Source: Levilinea sp. | Lineage (GTDB): Bacteria; Chloroflexota; Anaerolineae; Anaerolineales; Anaerolineaceae | Direction of reading: 5' to 3' | Length of the DNA stretch: 64,000 nt | Assembly: GCA_029975215.1 (NCBI GenBank) | Contig: JARKPO010000003.1 | Span: 1 to 64,000 of the forward strand | Shown here: one piece after another, positions 28,001-35,936 of the stretch | How positions within the stretch are numbered: position 1 is the first letter of the stretch | Layout of the letters: each line of letters opens with the position of its first letter | Made by a program: the position numbers and the translations under genes | The notes under the pieces: model-generated | Seen by the model: only the letters and a program-made list of their open reading frames with translations | Databases searched by the model: none | What the model was told of the DNA's origin: nothing

Positions 28001-28965
28001 TGAAGCTGAAAGTTCTCTACGACTCCACTGTGGTGGAACCGCGGGCCTGCCAGGTGGATCCCGAAGCAAAATTTGACATGGATGAGTGCAACACCGTTAT
28101 CCCCGGCGAGATCAGCTTTAGTCTCGCCAGCACGAAGGGGGTGGGCGGCTTGCTGCGCCTGGCCGATATCACCTTCCAGGCGCTGGGCGAGCCGGGCGAA
28201 TTCAGCCTGGTGACCCCGGTTGTCGAGAAGCTTTCCACCGCTGCTGGGGTAGAGATGCAGGCGCAAACGCGCGAATCGCGCCTGCGCGTGGCCACCCCGC
28301 CTGCTTATAAACCCGTGGTGCTGTCTGTCAAGAAATCCGGCCACATGGATACGGAATTGTTCTTCACCGCCACCGACTTCATCAAACGCTTCCGCGGCGT
28401 GCAGGGCAGCCAGCTGGCCAAGATCAAGGTGCTCAGCCTGCCCGCTCAGGGCGTGCTGCGCCTGAACGGTGTGGAGGTTGTCGTCAACAAGAAGATCAAC
28501 GTGGAAGACCTCAACAGCCTCAGCTACACCCCCGGTGTGAACTGGAGCGGCATCGACAGCTTCCTGTGGAGCGGCTCGGACGGGGTCTCCTTTGCCCCGG
28601 CGGAAACGCGGGTCAGTGTCAAGATCCACGCCACGAATAAAGCCCCCAGCCTCTCCACCGCGGTGGTGCGCCCCGTGCTGGATACCCCCTTCGCCTTCAC
28701 GGTGGACACTTTCACCAAGCGCTTCTTAGACCCGGACGGCGACGGCCTGATTCGGGTGCGCATTGCCAGCCTACCCGTGCACGGCATCCTGACGTTTGAC
28801 GGATCAGACGTGGCGGTTGGACAAGAAATTGACCTGCTCGACCTACCAAAGCTGGTCTTCACACCTGAGGCAGGGTATACTGGAGCAGATCTCTTTACCT
28901 GGAATGCCACCGACGGCCGCTTGTTTGCCAAGAAAGACGCCAAAGTGCGCATGTATATCAAGTAA
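25090..28965 (+). CDS. Secreted multidomain protein with FN3, cohesin and dockerin modules
   Basis: This 1291-residue exported protein has a signal peptide (about 1-36) and seven fibronectin type III repeats of about 95 residues (about 41-705), each with a conserved Cys pair. A cohesin-like domain follows (about 711-840), then a type I dockerin with two calcium loops (about 847-915; GDVNGSGRADSVD and CDVNLDGKCNVVD). A second cohesin-like domain (about 941-1067) and two cadherin-like repeats (about 1072-1291) complete it. No enzyme domain is seen. A protein with both cohesin and dockerin could build surface assemblies. AAGGAG precedes the ATG. Confidence 0.88.
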   Translation: MFQSAKQFPKWLNLLMVVSMTLALVLPSTVPVQAAPSARVLAAIPAPPTNLLANLVSSSRVDLTWTDNSTDESGFIIYRNGVEIARVSLNVTSYSDRSSLSCGQVYTYEVSALNIDGESGTAMDTVTTPVCPPPAPSDLRTLAVGTNDITLGWTDNSALPDKQEEGFDVQRSPNGVNWVTVTTTAADVTSFMDAGLPCDTIYYYRIRAFNVSGQSFSNVHMTATMSCTPTSPLNLTATPISQTQVDLAWSDVFGEEAYHVERGLTNIGPWTEIGTTLADVTTYSDLTVLCGTTYFYRVKARNAGGFSEPSNPVLVTTLGCLPKPPAGLTAVATSPTNILLTWQDKSDNETGFNIERSPDGNGGWTLLGTTPTVAANNTSYNNGSLTCGTAYYYRVQAVNAAGGSEYTNPIAGAVTQPCLPTAPSNLVVTAMSADRVDLSWTDNSTNEVLFKIERSPNGTNTWVEIATVGANVTTYSNLNLACATQYFYRVRAYNANGNSAYSNVASDTTAACTAPLDPTGLTAATDSQTRIKLNWVDNSDNESGFKIERSPNGASGWVQIAAVGIDVTTYTATGLTCGTDYYFRVRAYNAFGNSLYTPLEADPPVGATTAPCGPTPPNAPTNFALSVISKNEIKLTWGNVASETGYKVYRSLDNIAFTEVISLPANTISFSDINLDCGTKYYYFVRAFNDGGLSNPTATKSATTNTCNTMAVVKAANTSANPGVTFTVPVTVSNIPVAKLGAVTVEIHFDPALLEVQSCGIDPDGKFNMDNCNIHYENDGVNPDVIRMSLTSSAGVSTSAKLANLSFKAKGSNGTSTIVDVVVVEFKDPDGNPVAATDKDGLVLIGKRGDVNGSGRADSVDALLILQYDVGKKMGSNVFPPPAGSIYLPACDVNLDGKCNVVDALFVLQCDVKIANSFCPNVSGAADVEALAAAPKGFGLARTVNLAVPSGDEGVVPVSLKVPQGELVGAVKLKVLYDSTVVEPRACQVDPEAKFDMDECNTVIPGEISFSLASTKGVGGLLRLADITFQALGEPGEFSLVTPVVEKLSTAAGVEMQAQTRESRLRVATPPAYKPVVLSVKKSGHMDTELFFTATDFIKRFRGVQGSQLAKIKVLSLPAQGVLRLNGVEVVVNKKINVEDLNSLSYTPGVNWSGIDSFLWSGSDGVSFAPAETRVSVKIHATNKAPSLSTAVVRPVLDTPFAFTVDTFTKRFLDPDGDGLIRVRIASLPVHGILTFDGSDVAVGQEIDLLDLPKLVFTPEAGYTGADLFTWNATDGRLFAKKDAKVRMYIK

Positions 28966-28992
28966 TCGCCGGGACGGATGATGTCATAAACC

Positions 28993-29022
28993 CAGGCAGC
29001 CTGTTGGAAAACAGGCTGCCTG
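28993..29022. other. 13-bp perfect hairpin between the two cohesin genes
   Basis: CAGGCAGCCTGTT (28993-29005) pairs perfectly with AACAGGCTGCCTG (29010-29022) around a GGAA loop. No T-run follows, so it is more likely an RNA-processing or stabilising hairpin, or a Rho-dependent end, than a classical terminator. Confidence 0.6.
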
Positions 29023-29059
29023 CGGCTACCGGCGGCAAGAACAAAGGATTGTCACCTGT

Positions 29060-30928
29060 ATGAAACGAACGCTGCTTTTCCTATCGCTTGCCGTGCTGCT
29101 GTTGACCACAACTGCCCTACCGGGGGAGGCGGCGCCGTTGCTGTATGCCAGTTCCACCGTCTCGGCTGGTTCGGGGTCGGTGAATGTGGGCAGCAGCGTA
29201 ACCATTCAGGTCAGCGCCAATATCCCTGCGGATAGTAAGCTGGGTGCGGCCACGGTTGAAATCAGCTATGATTCCAGCCTGATCAACGCCACCGGCTGCT
29301 CGGTGACCGGCTTTGACTTCGGCCTGTGCAACCCCTCGGCGGGGGCCGGGCTGGTCAGCTTTAACTTAGGCTCGCTCTCCGGCGTAAGCGGCGGCCTGAC
29401 CCTGGCCTCTATCACCTTCACCGGCGTGGCCCCGGGCACCTCCAGTCTGTCGGTCAATGTGTTGGCCTTTGCCGATCCTGAAGGCAATGATCTGGCGGTT
29501 TCGGCCAGCAACGGTTCCATCACCGTGAACGGCGCCCCGGCCACCAACACGACCGCCCCGACGCGGACCCCCACCAGCACGCGCACGCCCGGCCCCACTC
29601 GCACGCCGACCTCCACCGCCACCACCGGCCCCACCAAAACGCAGACCGCAACCCTGCTGCCCGGCCAGCCCACCTTCACGCGCACAGCCACCAGCCAGTT
29701 CAGCTCCACCCCGGTGACGGCCAAAACCAACACCCCTGGCCCCACCACACAGATCGCTACGCCTCCGGCTATGTCGTTTTATGCGGATGACCCTGTGCTG
29801 CAGGCGGGCAGCTGCACCTATCTGCGCTGGAGCGTCAGCAGCGCTGTGGCGGTATACCTGGACGGCGCGGCGGTGTATTTGAGCGGCGCACAGCAGGTGT
29901 GCCCGAAGACCAGCGAGATGCACACCCTGTATGTGGTGGCGGCCAAAGAATATGTGCTCACCCAGTCTTTGGTGGTGGTGGATCAAGCCCCCACCGATGA
30001 GCCGGCGCCTGAGCCGACCGCCAAACCCAAGAACAAGAAGACGCGCACCCCCACCGCCCAGCCCCCGGCTGTGGATGCCAATGATTTGAAGACCTTTGCC
30101 ATGCTGGCCGTGGATCAATTCAGCAAGATTTTGCCCGCCGATGGCGCCAAGAATCTGCTGAGCGAGGTTTCTGCGGGCGGTTCGGCTCTGAACTGCCAGG
30201 ATGAGGTCTGCATCGCCCAGGTGCTGGCCCAGCGCGTGGCGGGGTACAACCGCGATGTGCCGCAGATTTTGAGCGCGCTGAAGGGTTTGTGGAACGCGCC
30301 CGGGGTCGAAGTATTCGGCCCACGCTGGCCGTGGGCTTACGCCTTGGTGCGCGAATTTGCCGTTTTGGATGTCAACATGAACCTGCAAGGCGTGCTGTCC
30401 CCCGTCAACTTGATGGTGGTGAACCAGGCGGGGCAGCGCACCGGACGGCTGAACGACAACATCCTCCTGGAAGAGATCCCCGGCTCGTTCTATGCCCTGG
30501 ACGGTGAAAGCAAATTCGTCTTCTACCCGGCGGACGACCGCGCCACCACCTATTTCCAGGGGGTGCAGGACGGCACCATGACGGTGATGGCCATCAACAG
30601 CGCCAGCCCCGAAGGCGATATTTTGACCTATCTGAATGTGCCTGTCAGCCCGGCTTTTTCAGCCCAACTGGATCTGTTTGACCCCGGTTGGACGATCAAA
30701 GCGGATGAGAGCGGCGACACGGTGATGGACCGCGAAATCAGCCCCACCCAGCGCAAGCCCATCCGCACCGGCAGCGTGCAGCAGCCCACCAGCGCCCCGG
30801 CGCAGCCCGGCGAAGGTACTCCCGCCCCGGCGGCGAACCCCATCAGCGCCTGCAAGGGCGCCCTGGGCGTGGCCCTGCTGCCGCTGGTGATGGTATTCAG
30901 CCAGTGGAAACGGCGGAAAACCGTCTGA
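29060..30928 (+). CDS. Membrane-anchored cohesin-domain protein
   Basis: This 622-residue surface protein has a signal peptide (about 1-25) and a cohesin-like domain (about 32-160; LGAATVEISYDSSLINATG). A long Thr/Pro-rich linker follows (about 163-230), then an Ig-like module common in Chloroflexota (about 236-305; YADDPVLQAGSCTYLRWSV). A second linker, an unassigned C-terminal domain (about 340-570) and a terminal hydrophobic helix followed by KRRK complete it. It could anchor the dockerin-bearing neighbour to the membrane, an inference from module pairing. No catalytic motif is recognised. Confidence 0.82.
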   Translation: MKRTLLFLSLAVLLLTTTALPGEAAPLLYASSTVSAGSGSVNVGSSVTIQVSANIPADSKLGAATVEISYDSSLINATGCSVTGFDFGLCNPSAGAGLVSFNLGSLSGVSGGLTLASITFTGVAPGTSSLSVNVLAFADPEGNDLAVSASNGSITVNGAPATNTTAPTRTPTSTRTPGPTRTPTSTATTGPTKTQTATLLPGQPTFTRTATSQFSSTPVTAKTNTPGPTTQIATPPAMSFYADDPVLQAGSCTYLRWSVSSAVAVYLDGAAVYLSGAQQVCPKTSEMHTLYVVAAKEYVLTQSLVVVDQAPTDEPAPEPTAKPKNKKTRTPTAQPPAVDANDLKTFAMLAVDQFSKILPADGAKNLLSEVSAGGSALNCQDEVCIAQVLAQRVAGYNRDVPQILSALKGLWNAPGVEVFGPRWPWAYALVREFAVLDVNMNLQGVLSPVNLMVVNQAGQRTGRLNDNILLEEIPGSFYALDGESKFVFYPADDRATTYFQGVQDGTMTVMAINSASPEGDILTYLNVPVSPAFSAQLDLFDPGWTIKADESGDTVMDREISPTQRKPIRTGSVQQPTSAPAQPGEGTPAPAANPISACKGALGVALLPLVMVFSQWKRRKTV

Positions 30929-30951
30929 TCGAACCCCCATGGTGTGTTTTT

Positions 30952-30979
30952 GCCCCTGGCTTTGGCCGGGGGCTTTTTT
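30952..30979 (+). terminator. Rho-independent terminator after the anchored cohesin gene
   Basis: GCCCCTGGC and GGCCGGGGGC form a near-perfect stem around TTT, followed by six T residues. Confidence 0.85.
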
Positions 30980-30984
30980 GTAAT

Positions 30985-31013
30985 TTGATCATCTGGATAA
31001 GATCGGTTAAAAT
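30985..31013 (+). promoter_or_regulatory. Promoter giving a leaderless histidine kinase message
   Basis: TTGATC (30985-30990) and TAAAAT (31008-31013) are separated by 17 bp. The ATG follows exactly 7 nt after the -10 box, where transcription should start. No Shine-Dalgarno is present. Confidence 0.7.
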
Positions 31014-31020
31014 AGTCACA

Positions 31021-32703
31021 ATGGTGACGCTGACCCGCGAACAATTGGAAGACCGGCTGGCCGCCTTACACCGCGCCAGTTTAGAGCTGGTTCAAGATAT
31101 TTCGCTTGAGTCCCTGCTCTACCGCATTGCCGTGCTGGCCTGTGAACAGGCCCAGGCGCAGTTCGCTGCTGTGGGGGTTTTAGATGAAAACGGCGGTTTG
31201 GAACGCTTCATTCCGGTGGGCATGAGCGACGCCGAAGTGGCCATGATGGAACATCCCCCGCGCGGTTTGGGGTTGATCGGCGAACTGATGCGCTCCAGCG
31301 AGACCATCCGTGTGGATGACATGGCCGCCGACTCGCGCAGCGCAGGGTTTCCCCCTCACCACCCGGCCATGACCTCTTTCCTGGGCGTGCCCATCCGCCA
31401 GAGCAGCCGCTCGTTGGGGCAAATTTACCTCACCAACAAAATCGGTGCTCCGGCCTTTACCCAAAATGACCAGCAGGTAATTGAAACCCTGGCTTCCTAC
31501 GCGGCCATTGCCATCTCCAACGCGCGCCTCTATCGCCAGTTAATCCGGCGCGACCGTGTGTTGACCCGCCGCAACGAAAACCTGGCCCTGCTCAACAAGC
31601 TGGCCTCTACCCTGGCTACCTCAGGTGATGTGGACGAGGTGCTGAACCGTTCGCTGAAGCAGGTGCTGGATTACCTCGGCCTGGAGGCGGGCGAAATTTA
31701 CCTGCGCCAGGGCAGTAGCAAATTGCTCAAGCGCACGGCCCACCGCAGCCGCTCCGGCAGCACCCTGTGGGCTCAGCCCCAATTCCTGGAAGGTGAGGCC
31801 ATGGTGGGCACGGTGGCCAAGACGGGGCAGTCGAACTTGATCAATTTGACCGAGAACGACGACCCCCCCGACCTGCTCCCCGCGGCGCGTCAGGAAAACT
31901 ACCGTCAGGTGGCTTGTTTTCCGCTGACCGGCCGGCAGGGAACCCAAGGCGTGTTTTGCGTGGCGGCGGGGGCGGGCCAACCCCTGGGCGACCTGGAAAT
32001 GCAGTTCCTGGCGGCGATCAGTTCGTGGGTGGGGACGGCCATTGAAAACGTGCAGCTCAATTTGCAGCAGCGCCGCCTGGCCGTATTGGAAGAGCGCGAA
32101 CGCTTCGGCATGGACCTGCACGACGGCGTGATTCAGTCCATTTACGCCGTGGGCCTAACGCTGGAACATGCCCGCCTGCTGCTCAGCGAAAACCCCGACC
32201 ACGCCCGCCAGCGCATTGACCAGGCCATCAGCGACCTGAACAGCACCATCCGCGATATCCGCGCCTACATTTTGGATCTGCGTCCGCGCCAACTGCACGA
32301 CGAAAATCTGATGGAAGGCATTAAACGCTTAGTGAACGAATTCCGCGTCAACTCTCTGGTGGACGTGAACCTCTCCGGCCCAACCACGGGCTTCCCTGGG
32401 CTGCAGGAAGAGCAGGCTATCACCCTGTTTCACATCTGCCAGGAAGCCCTGGCCAACATCGCCAAGCACGCCCGCGCCAAACATGTAGAGGTCAGCCTGT
32501 GGATGACGGCCGACCGCGCGCTGCTGGAAGTCAGCGACGACGGGCGCGGCTTTGACGAGACCAAGGTGAAGGTAAACATTGGGCACGGCCTATCCAACAT
32601 GCAGACGCGCACGCGCAACGTGGGCGGAGATGTGGACATTTCATCGGCAGCGGGTGAGGGCACCACGGTGTTGGCCTGGGTACCCCTTTCAAAAGAAGGC
32701 TAA
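31021..32703 (+). CDS. GAF-domain sensor histidine kinase (NarL-type)
   Basis: This soluble 560-residue kinase has two GAF sensor domains (about 15-180 and 200-350). A HisKA_3 dimerisation domain follows with the phospho-acceptor His367 in MDLHDGVIQSIY, then a HATPase_c domain (DDGRGFD, GHGLSNMQTR). Kinases of this class normally phosphorylate LuxR-type regulators, but none is encoded next to it. No membrane helix is present, so the signal is probably intracellular, such as a gas, redox state or small molecule. A methyltransferase gene follows after 9 bp. Confidence 0.9.
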   Translation: MVTLTREQLEDRLAALHRASLELVQDISLESLLYRIAVLACEQAQAQFAAVGVLDENGGLERFIPVGMSDAEVAMMEHPPRGLGLIGELMRSSETIRVDDMAADSRSAGFPPHHPAMTSFLGVPIRQSSRSLGQIYLTNKIGAPAFTQNDQQVIETLASYAAIAISNARLYRQLIRRDRVLTRRNENLALLNKLASTLATSGDVDEVLNRSLKQVLDYLGLEAGEIYLRQGSSKLLKRTAHRSRSGSTLWAQPQFLEGEAMVGTVAKTGQSNLINLTENDDPPDLLPAARQENYRQVACFPLTGRQGTQGVFCVAAGAGQPLGDLEMQFLAAISSWVGTAIENVQLNLQQRRLAVLEERERFGMDLHDGVIQSIYAVGLTLEHARLLLSENPDHARQRIDQAISDLNSTIRDIRAYILDLRPRQLHDENLMEGIKRLVNEFRVNSLVDVNLSGPTTGFPGLQEEQAITLFHICQEALANIAKHARAKHVEVSLWMTADRALLEVSDDGRGFDETKVKVNIGHGLSNMQTRTRNVGGDVDISSAAGEGTTVLAWVPLSKEG

Positions 32704-32712
32704 ATCACATTG

Positions 32713-33450
32713 ATGGAATCAGCGCATTTGCAAAAGGCGGCCCAACGCGGCGAACCTTCGTACGTGTGGCGCGCCGGACAGGAACGCCGCCTTCAGATGA
32801 TCCTGGAAGCGGCCGGGCCGCGCGCCAACGGCGATATTTTAGAGAACGGCTGCGGGCTGGGTATGTATTTGGAGCGGCTGTCCCCGGCGGCCCGCTGGGC
32901 GGTGGGGCTGGAAATTGAGCTGCCGCGCGCGCAGCAGGCAGCCGGACGCGGGCTGTGTGTGGTGGGCGGCGCGGGCGAAAAGCTGCCCTTCCCTGACGGC
33001 CGTTTTGATCTGATTCTCAGTCACGAAGTTCTGGAACATGTGGAAGACGACCTGAAGGCCGTGCGCGAGATGGTGCGAGTGCTGCGCAAGGGCGGACGCA
33101 TCCTGCTGTTCTGCCCCAATCGCGGCTATCCCTTTGAGACGCACGGCATCTATTGGCGCGGGCGCTACCGCTTTGGCAATATCCCCCTGGTCAATTACCT
33201 GCCGCGCGCCTGGCGCAACCGCCTGGCCCCGCATGTGCGCGTGTATTCCCGCGCCGACCTGGAAAGGCTCTTTGCCGGTTTGCCGGTGCGCTTTGTGCGC
33301 CGCACGGTTATCTTCGGCGCGTATGATAACATCATCGCCCGCCGCCCTGGCCTGGGGCGGGCGATGCGCGGTCTGCTGCAATTCTTAGAGCGCACCCCGC
33401 TGCGTGCGCTGGGGCTTTCTCACTTCTGGGTGGTGGAAAAAACTACCTGA
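32713..33450 (+). CDS. Class I SAM-dependent methyltransferase
   Basis: This 245-residue protein has the SAM-binding ENGCGLGMYL (motif I), GGAGEKLPFPDGRFDLILSHEVLEH and VLRKGGRILLFCPN blocks of the Methyltransf_11 type. The C-terminal part is Arg-rich and resembles enzymes that methylate lipids or small acceptors. The acceptor is unknown. I use the ATG at 32713; a TTG lies one codon earlier. It closely follows the kinase gene and is probably co-transcribed. Confidence 0.82.
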   Translation: MESAHLQKAAQRGEPSYVWRAGQERRLQMILEAAGPRANGDILENGCGLGMYLERLSPAARWAVGLEIELPRAQQAAGRGLCVVGGAGEKLPFPDGRFDLILSHEVLEHVEDDLKAVREMVRVLRKGGRILLFCPNRGYPFETHGIYWRGRYRFGNIPLVNYLPRAWRNRLAPHVRVYSRADLERLFAGLPVRFVRRTVIFGAYDNIIARRPGLGRAMRGLLQFLERTPLRALGLSHFWVVEKTT

Positions 33451-33520
33451 GGACCGCAGTTCTTCCGCTCGTAGGGCGAAAAAAGCTGAATCAGCAGATT
33501 GTTTTGGGGGGAATGAAGAA

Positions 33521-34405
33521 TCAGGCGTCCAGCCGGAAATCGTAAATGTCGTCTTCCACCGGATAGCTGCGCCCGCACTGCTGGCACACCAACCGCGGGG
33601 GGGTGTCTTCCAGGGGGGCGGCGCAAGCCGGGCAGGCAAACAGCCAGCCTTCGGGGGCGGCGGCAGTTTCGCCCGCGGCCTGGCAGCGCACAAAGACGCT
33701 GGGGCTCAGCTGCCACAGGTTTCCGGTGGTCTGCGCAAAAGAATCCATCGCCACCAACCAGCGCAGGGGCAGCGTGCGCTTGAGGAAGGGGATGCGGAAA
33801 TGCGACACGGTCAGCTGACGCTGCACGGTGAAACGCGCCAACCGCAGCCAGGTGCGCACCGTGGCGGGGTGAAAGTCAAAATTCAGCGCGGCAAATTCCA
33901 CCGGCTCCGGCGAGAAGGGATTCCAGGTTTGCCGGTGGAGCAGGTAGCGCAAAATGGATTTCAGATTGCGCTTGTTGGCAAATTCCAGGATGAAAACCGC
34001 CTTGCCCTGCAGCGCAGAGCGCACCTGATCGAGGGCACGGCGCGGTTCGGCCATGTGGTGCAGGGTGCGGATCATGGTGGCGGCGTCGAAGACCCCCGGC
34101 ACAAAGGGCAGATGGTAGATATCTGCGGCCACGTAGCGGTACTGCGGCCCCACCCCCAGGCGGCTGCGGGCCTGCTGCAATTGAGTGCGGGAGTAATCCA
34201 CCAGCACCACCTGTTCAAAGCCGGTGTAGCGCGGGGTGTTGCGTCCGGCCCCAGCCCCCAGCTCTAACAGGCGTTTGCCGCCCGCGGGCAGCAGGCGGCG
34301 CAAAGCCACGGCCTCCACCGCGTCTTCATAGGCGCGGTCGCTTTGGTCCCAAAAAGACTGTTGGTAATCGGAGCCTTCGTAGTTGCAGATGGGGGGAGTT
34401 TCCAT
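33521..34405 (-). CDS. SAM-dependent methyltransferase with a C-terminal zinc-ribbon
   Basis: This 294-residue protein has a class I methyltransferase domain (LLELGAGAGRNTPRY, AADIYHLPFVPGVFDAATM, LHHM) at about residues 40-160. A C-terminal Trm112-like zinc ribbon lies at about 258-290 (CPACAAPLEDTPPRLVC, CQQCGRSYPVEDDIYDF). Trm112-like ribbons usually activate partner methyltransferases in trans; here one is fused. The substrate is unknown. It converges with the preceding methyltransferase and lies downstream of the SRP RNA. Confidence 0.82.
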   Translation of the reverse strand: METPPICNYEGSDYQQSFWDQSDRAYEDAVEAVALRRLLPAGGKRLLELGAGAGRNTPRYTGFEQVVLVDYSRTQLQQARSRLGVGPQYRYVAADIYHLPFVPGVFDAATMIRTLHHMAEPRRALDQVRSALQGKAVFILEFANKRNLKSILRYLLHRQTWNPFSPEPVEFAALNFDFHPATVRTWLRLARFTVQRQLTVSHFRIPFLKRTLPLRWLVAMDSFAQTTGNLWQLSPSVFVRCQAAGETAAAPEGWLFACPACAAPLEDTPPRLVCQQCGRSYPVEDDIYDFRLDA

Positions 34406-34437
34406 GATGTCCTGGGGCTGTGGGTGGTTAAATCAAG

Positions 34438-34550
34438 TGCCCGGGCAGGTTTGCCGGCGGCGCCCGGAAGGGCCTCCTTACCGCTGCTTCCTCTCGGACC
34501 TGACGGGGTTCGCAGGTTTCCGCCGCGCCGGTCCCACCCGGGCAGGCTCA
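34438..34550 (-). ncRNA. ffs: Signal recognition particle RNA, small bacterial (4.5S) type
   Basis: On the minus strand the conserved apical hairpin reads GTCAGGTCCGAGAGGAAGCA: the Ffh-binding symmetric loop with a GAGA tetraloop. Outer arms pair around it: GCCCGGG near the 5' end with CCCGGGC near the 3' end, and GGCGCGGCGG with CCGCCGGC. The size of about 113 nt matches the small bacterial form. The exact ends are approximate. It scaffolds Ffh and FtsY-dependent membrane targeting. Confidence 0.92.
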
Positions 34551-34637
34551 AGGATACCGCGGCCAGGCCGGATTGTCAATAGCCGCGGCGGCGGGGCGCT
34601 TCCGCAGTGGAGGACGATTCTGCTGCGGTCTGGGGGG

Positions 34638-35372
34638 TCAGCGGCGGCGGTAGCGGCCCTGCAAGCTGTACCAGCGGATGGTGAGCAGGTCTAAGCCCAT
34701 GTGAATCGAATCGCGCAGGACGTTGATCTTGCTGTGCGGGCTGTAATACCAGTCAATGGGCACTTCTACGATCTTGTAGCCGCGTTTGCGGGCGATGAAC
34801 AGCACTTCCACGTCAAAGGTCCAGCCGTTGGTGATCTGGTAGGGGAACAGATCCTCGGCGGCAGCAGCGCTGAAGCACTTAAACCCGCACTGCGTGTCCT
34901 GCAGGCTGTGCAGGGCAATGATGCGCACCATGGTGTTAAACACCCGCCCAATGAAATGGCGGTAGGGGGGCTCGCCGTGGCGCACCGCGCCAGGGGCTTC
35001 GCGCGAGGCGATGGCGATTTCTTGACGGCATTGGGGGGGCAAAAAGCGGTTAACCTGCTCGATGGGCATGGATAAATCCGCATCACAGATGAAGCGGTAT
35101 TCCCCCACCGCTTCCAGCATACCGCGGCGCACCGCTAACCCCTTGCCGCGCCCCTCTTCATGCAGCGCGCGGATGTAAGGGTGGCGCTGGGCGTACTCTT
35201 GAGCCAGCTCCAGGGTGCGGTCGCTGCTGCCGTTTTCCACAATGACCACCTCGGCCGAATAGGGCTGGGTTTGCAGAAAAGCGTCAATTTTATCCAGCGT
35301 CTCGGGCAGGCGGGATTCTTCGTTATGAGCGGGGATGACGATGGAAAGCAGTGGGTTGGTCAAAACAAACAC
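34638..35372 (-). CDS. Family 2 glycosyltransferase (dolichyl-phosphate glucosyltransferase-like)
   Basis: This 244-residue GT-A enzyme has LSIVIPAHNEESRLPETL at the N-terminus, the ENGSSDRT nucleotide loop and the metal-binding CDADLSMP. Length and motifs resemble polyprenyl-phosphate sugar transferases. No membrane helices are present. It lies 28 bp after the 104-residue unknown gene and upstream of the SRP RNA on the same strand. The likely start is a GTG. The sugar and lipid acceptors are not known. Confidence 0.85.
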   Translation of the reverse strand: MFVLTNPLLSIVIPAHNEESRLPETLDKIDAFLQTQPYSAEVVIVENGSSDRTLELAQEYAQRHPYIRALHEEGRGKGLAVRRGMLEAVGEYRFICDADLSMPIEQVNRFLPPQCRQEIAIASREAPGAVRHGEPPYRHFIGRVFNTMVRIIALHSLQDTQCGFKCFSAAAAEDLFPYQITNGWTFDVEVLFIARKRGYKIVEVPIDWYYSPHSKINVLRDSIHMGLDLLTIRWYSLQGRYRRR

Positions 35373-35400
35373 CCTCAGTTGGCGGACTGGGTTAAGCGAG

Positions 35401-35715
35401 TTAGAACAGCGGCACCCCGCTCAGTTGGTCGTGTTCGGGAACTTGAGAACGGGAGGTGCTGAGGACTTCCTGCCCAGCCGGACCGGTCAGGAAAATCTGC
35501 TTGCCCAGGCGGAAGGAACTGCTCAGGCGCGGCAGGCGCTCACCAATGTAGATGCGCTTGTTTTTGTGAAGCATCTCTACCAATTGAGCGCGGTCTAAAA
35601 GAACATAATCCGTGAAGGTCGGCCCCATGCGTTTGTATAAACGAGCCAGGCTGAGCTGACCCTGTTCATCGTAGCGCACGGCTTCGATGACCCCATCCAC
35701 TTTGGTTAATGCCAT
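35401..35715 (-). CDS. Conserved-looking protein of unknown function
   Basis: This 104-residue soluble protein starts at ATG 35715 after AGGAAGG. It begins MALTKVDGVIEAVRYDEQGQ and is rich in charged residues, with no membrane segment or known motif that I recognise. It resembles short conserved Anaerolineae proteins in composition only. Close linkage with the glycosyltransferase suggests co-expression. No function is assigned. Confidence 0.65.
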   Translation of the reverse strand: MALTKVDGVIEAVRYDEQGQLSLARLYKRMGPTFTDYVLLDRAQLVEMLHKNKRIYIGERLPRLSSSFRLGKQIFLTGPAGQEVLSTSRSQVPEHDQLSGVPLF

Positions 35716-35780
35716 AGACACCTTCCTTGAACCCGAATGGTTCGCTAAAAACCGCCGAGGTATCCCGGCGGCTGTGCCTG

Positions 35781-35853
35781 TCGGGGTGGGCGGACTTGAA
35801 CCGCCGACCCCCGCGTCCCAAACGCGGTGCGCTGCCAACTGCGCTACACCCCG
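35781..35853 (-). tRNA. tRNA-Pro(TGG)
   Basis: A minus-strand cloverleaf with acceptor stem CGGGGTG/CACCCCG, D-arm GCGCAGTTGGCAGCGC and anticodon loop TTTGGGA (anticodon TGG). The T-arm contains GGTTCAAGTCC. CCA is not encoded. Confidence 0.97.
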
Positions 35854-35861
35854 ATGGCTAG

Positions 35862-35890
35862 AGTATAATCGCAATCACGGATGGACGCAA
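35862..35890 (-). promoter_or_regulatory. tRNA-Pro promoter
   Basis: On the minus strand TTGCGT and TATACT are separated by 17 bp. The -10 box ends 8 nt before the mature 5' end of the tRNA. Confidence 0.65.
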
Positions 35891-35936
35891 GGACGATTCA
35901 ACAGCTGTCCCGCGCGGACGGCCTGAATGGAGAAAC

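Noticed and set aside
26158-28629. An open minus-strand frame of 823 codons
   Set aside because: It is the reverse shadow of the FN3/cohesin gene. The sequence is His/Gly/Arg-rich low complexity with no domain, and the plus-strand protein is clearly real.
29552-29760. Thr/Pro codon repeats in the cohesin gene as a possible repeat element
   Set aside because: They are in frame and encode an extracellular linker, like those in the hydrolase at 44242 and the LysM protein.
34264-34551. A short minus-strand frame over the SRP RNA
   Set aside because: It covers the conserved SRP RNA and the start of the methyltransferase gene; the RNA explains the sequence.
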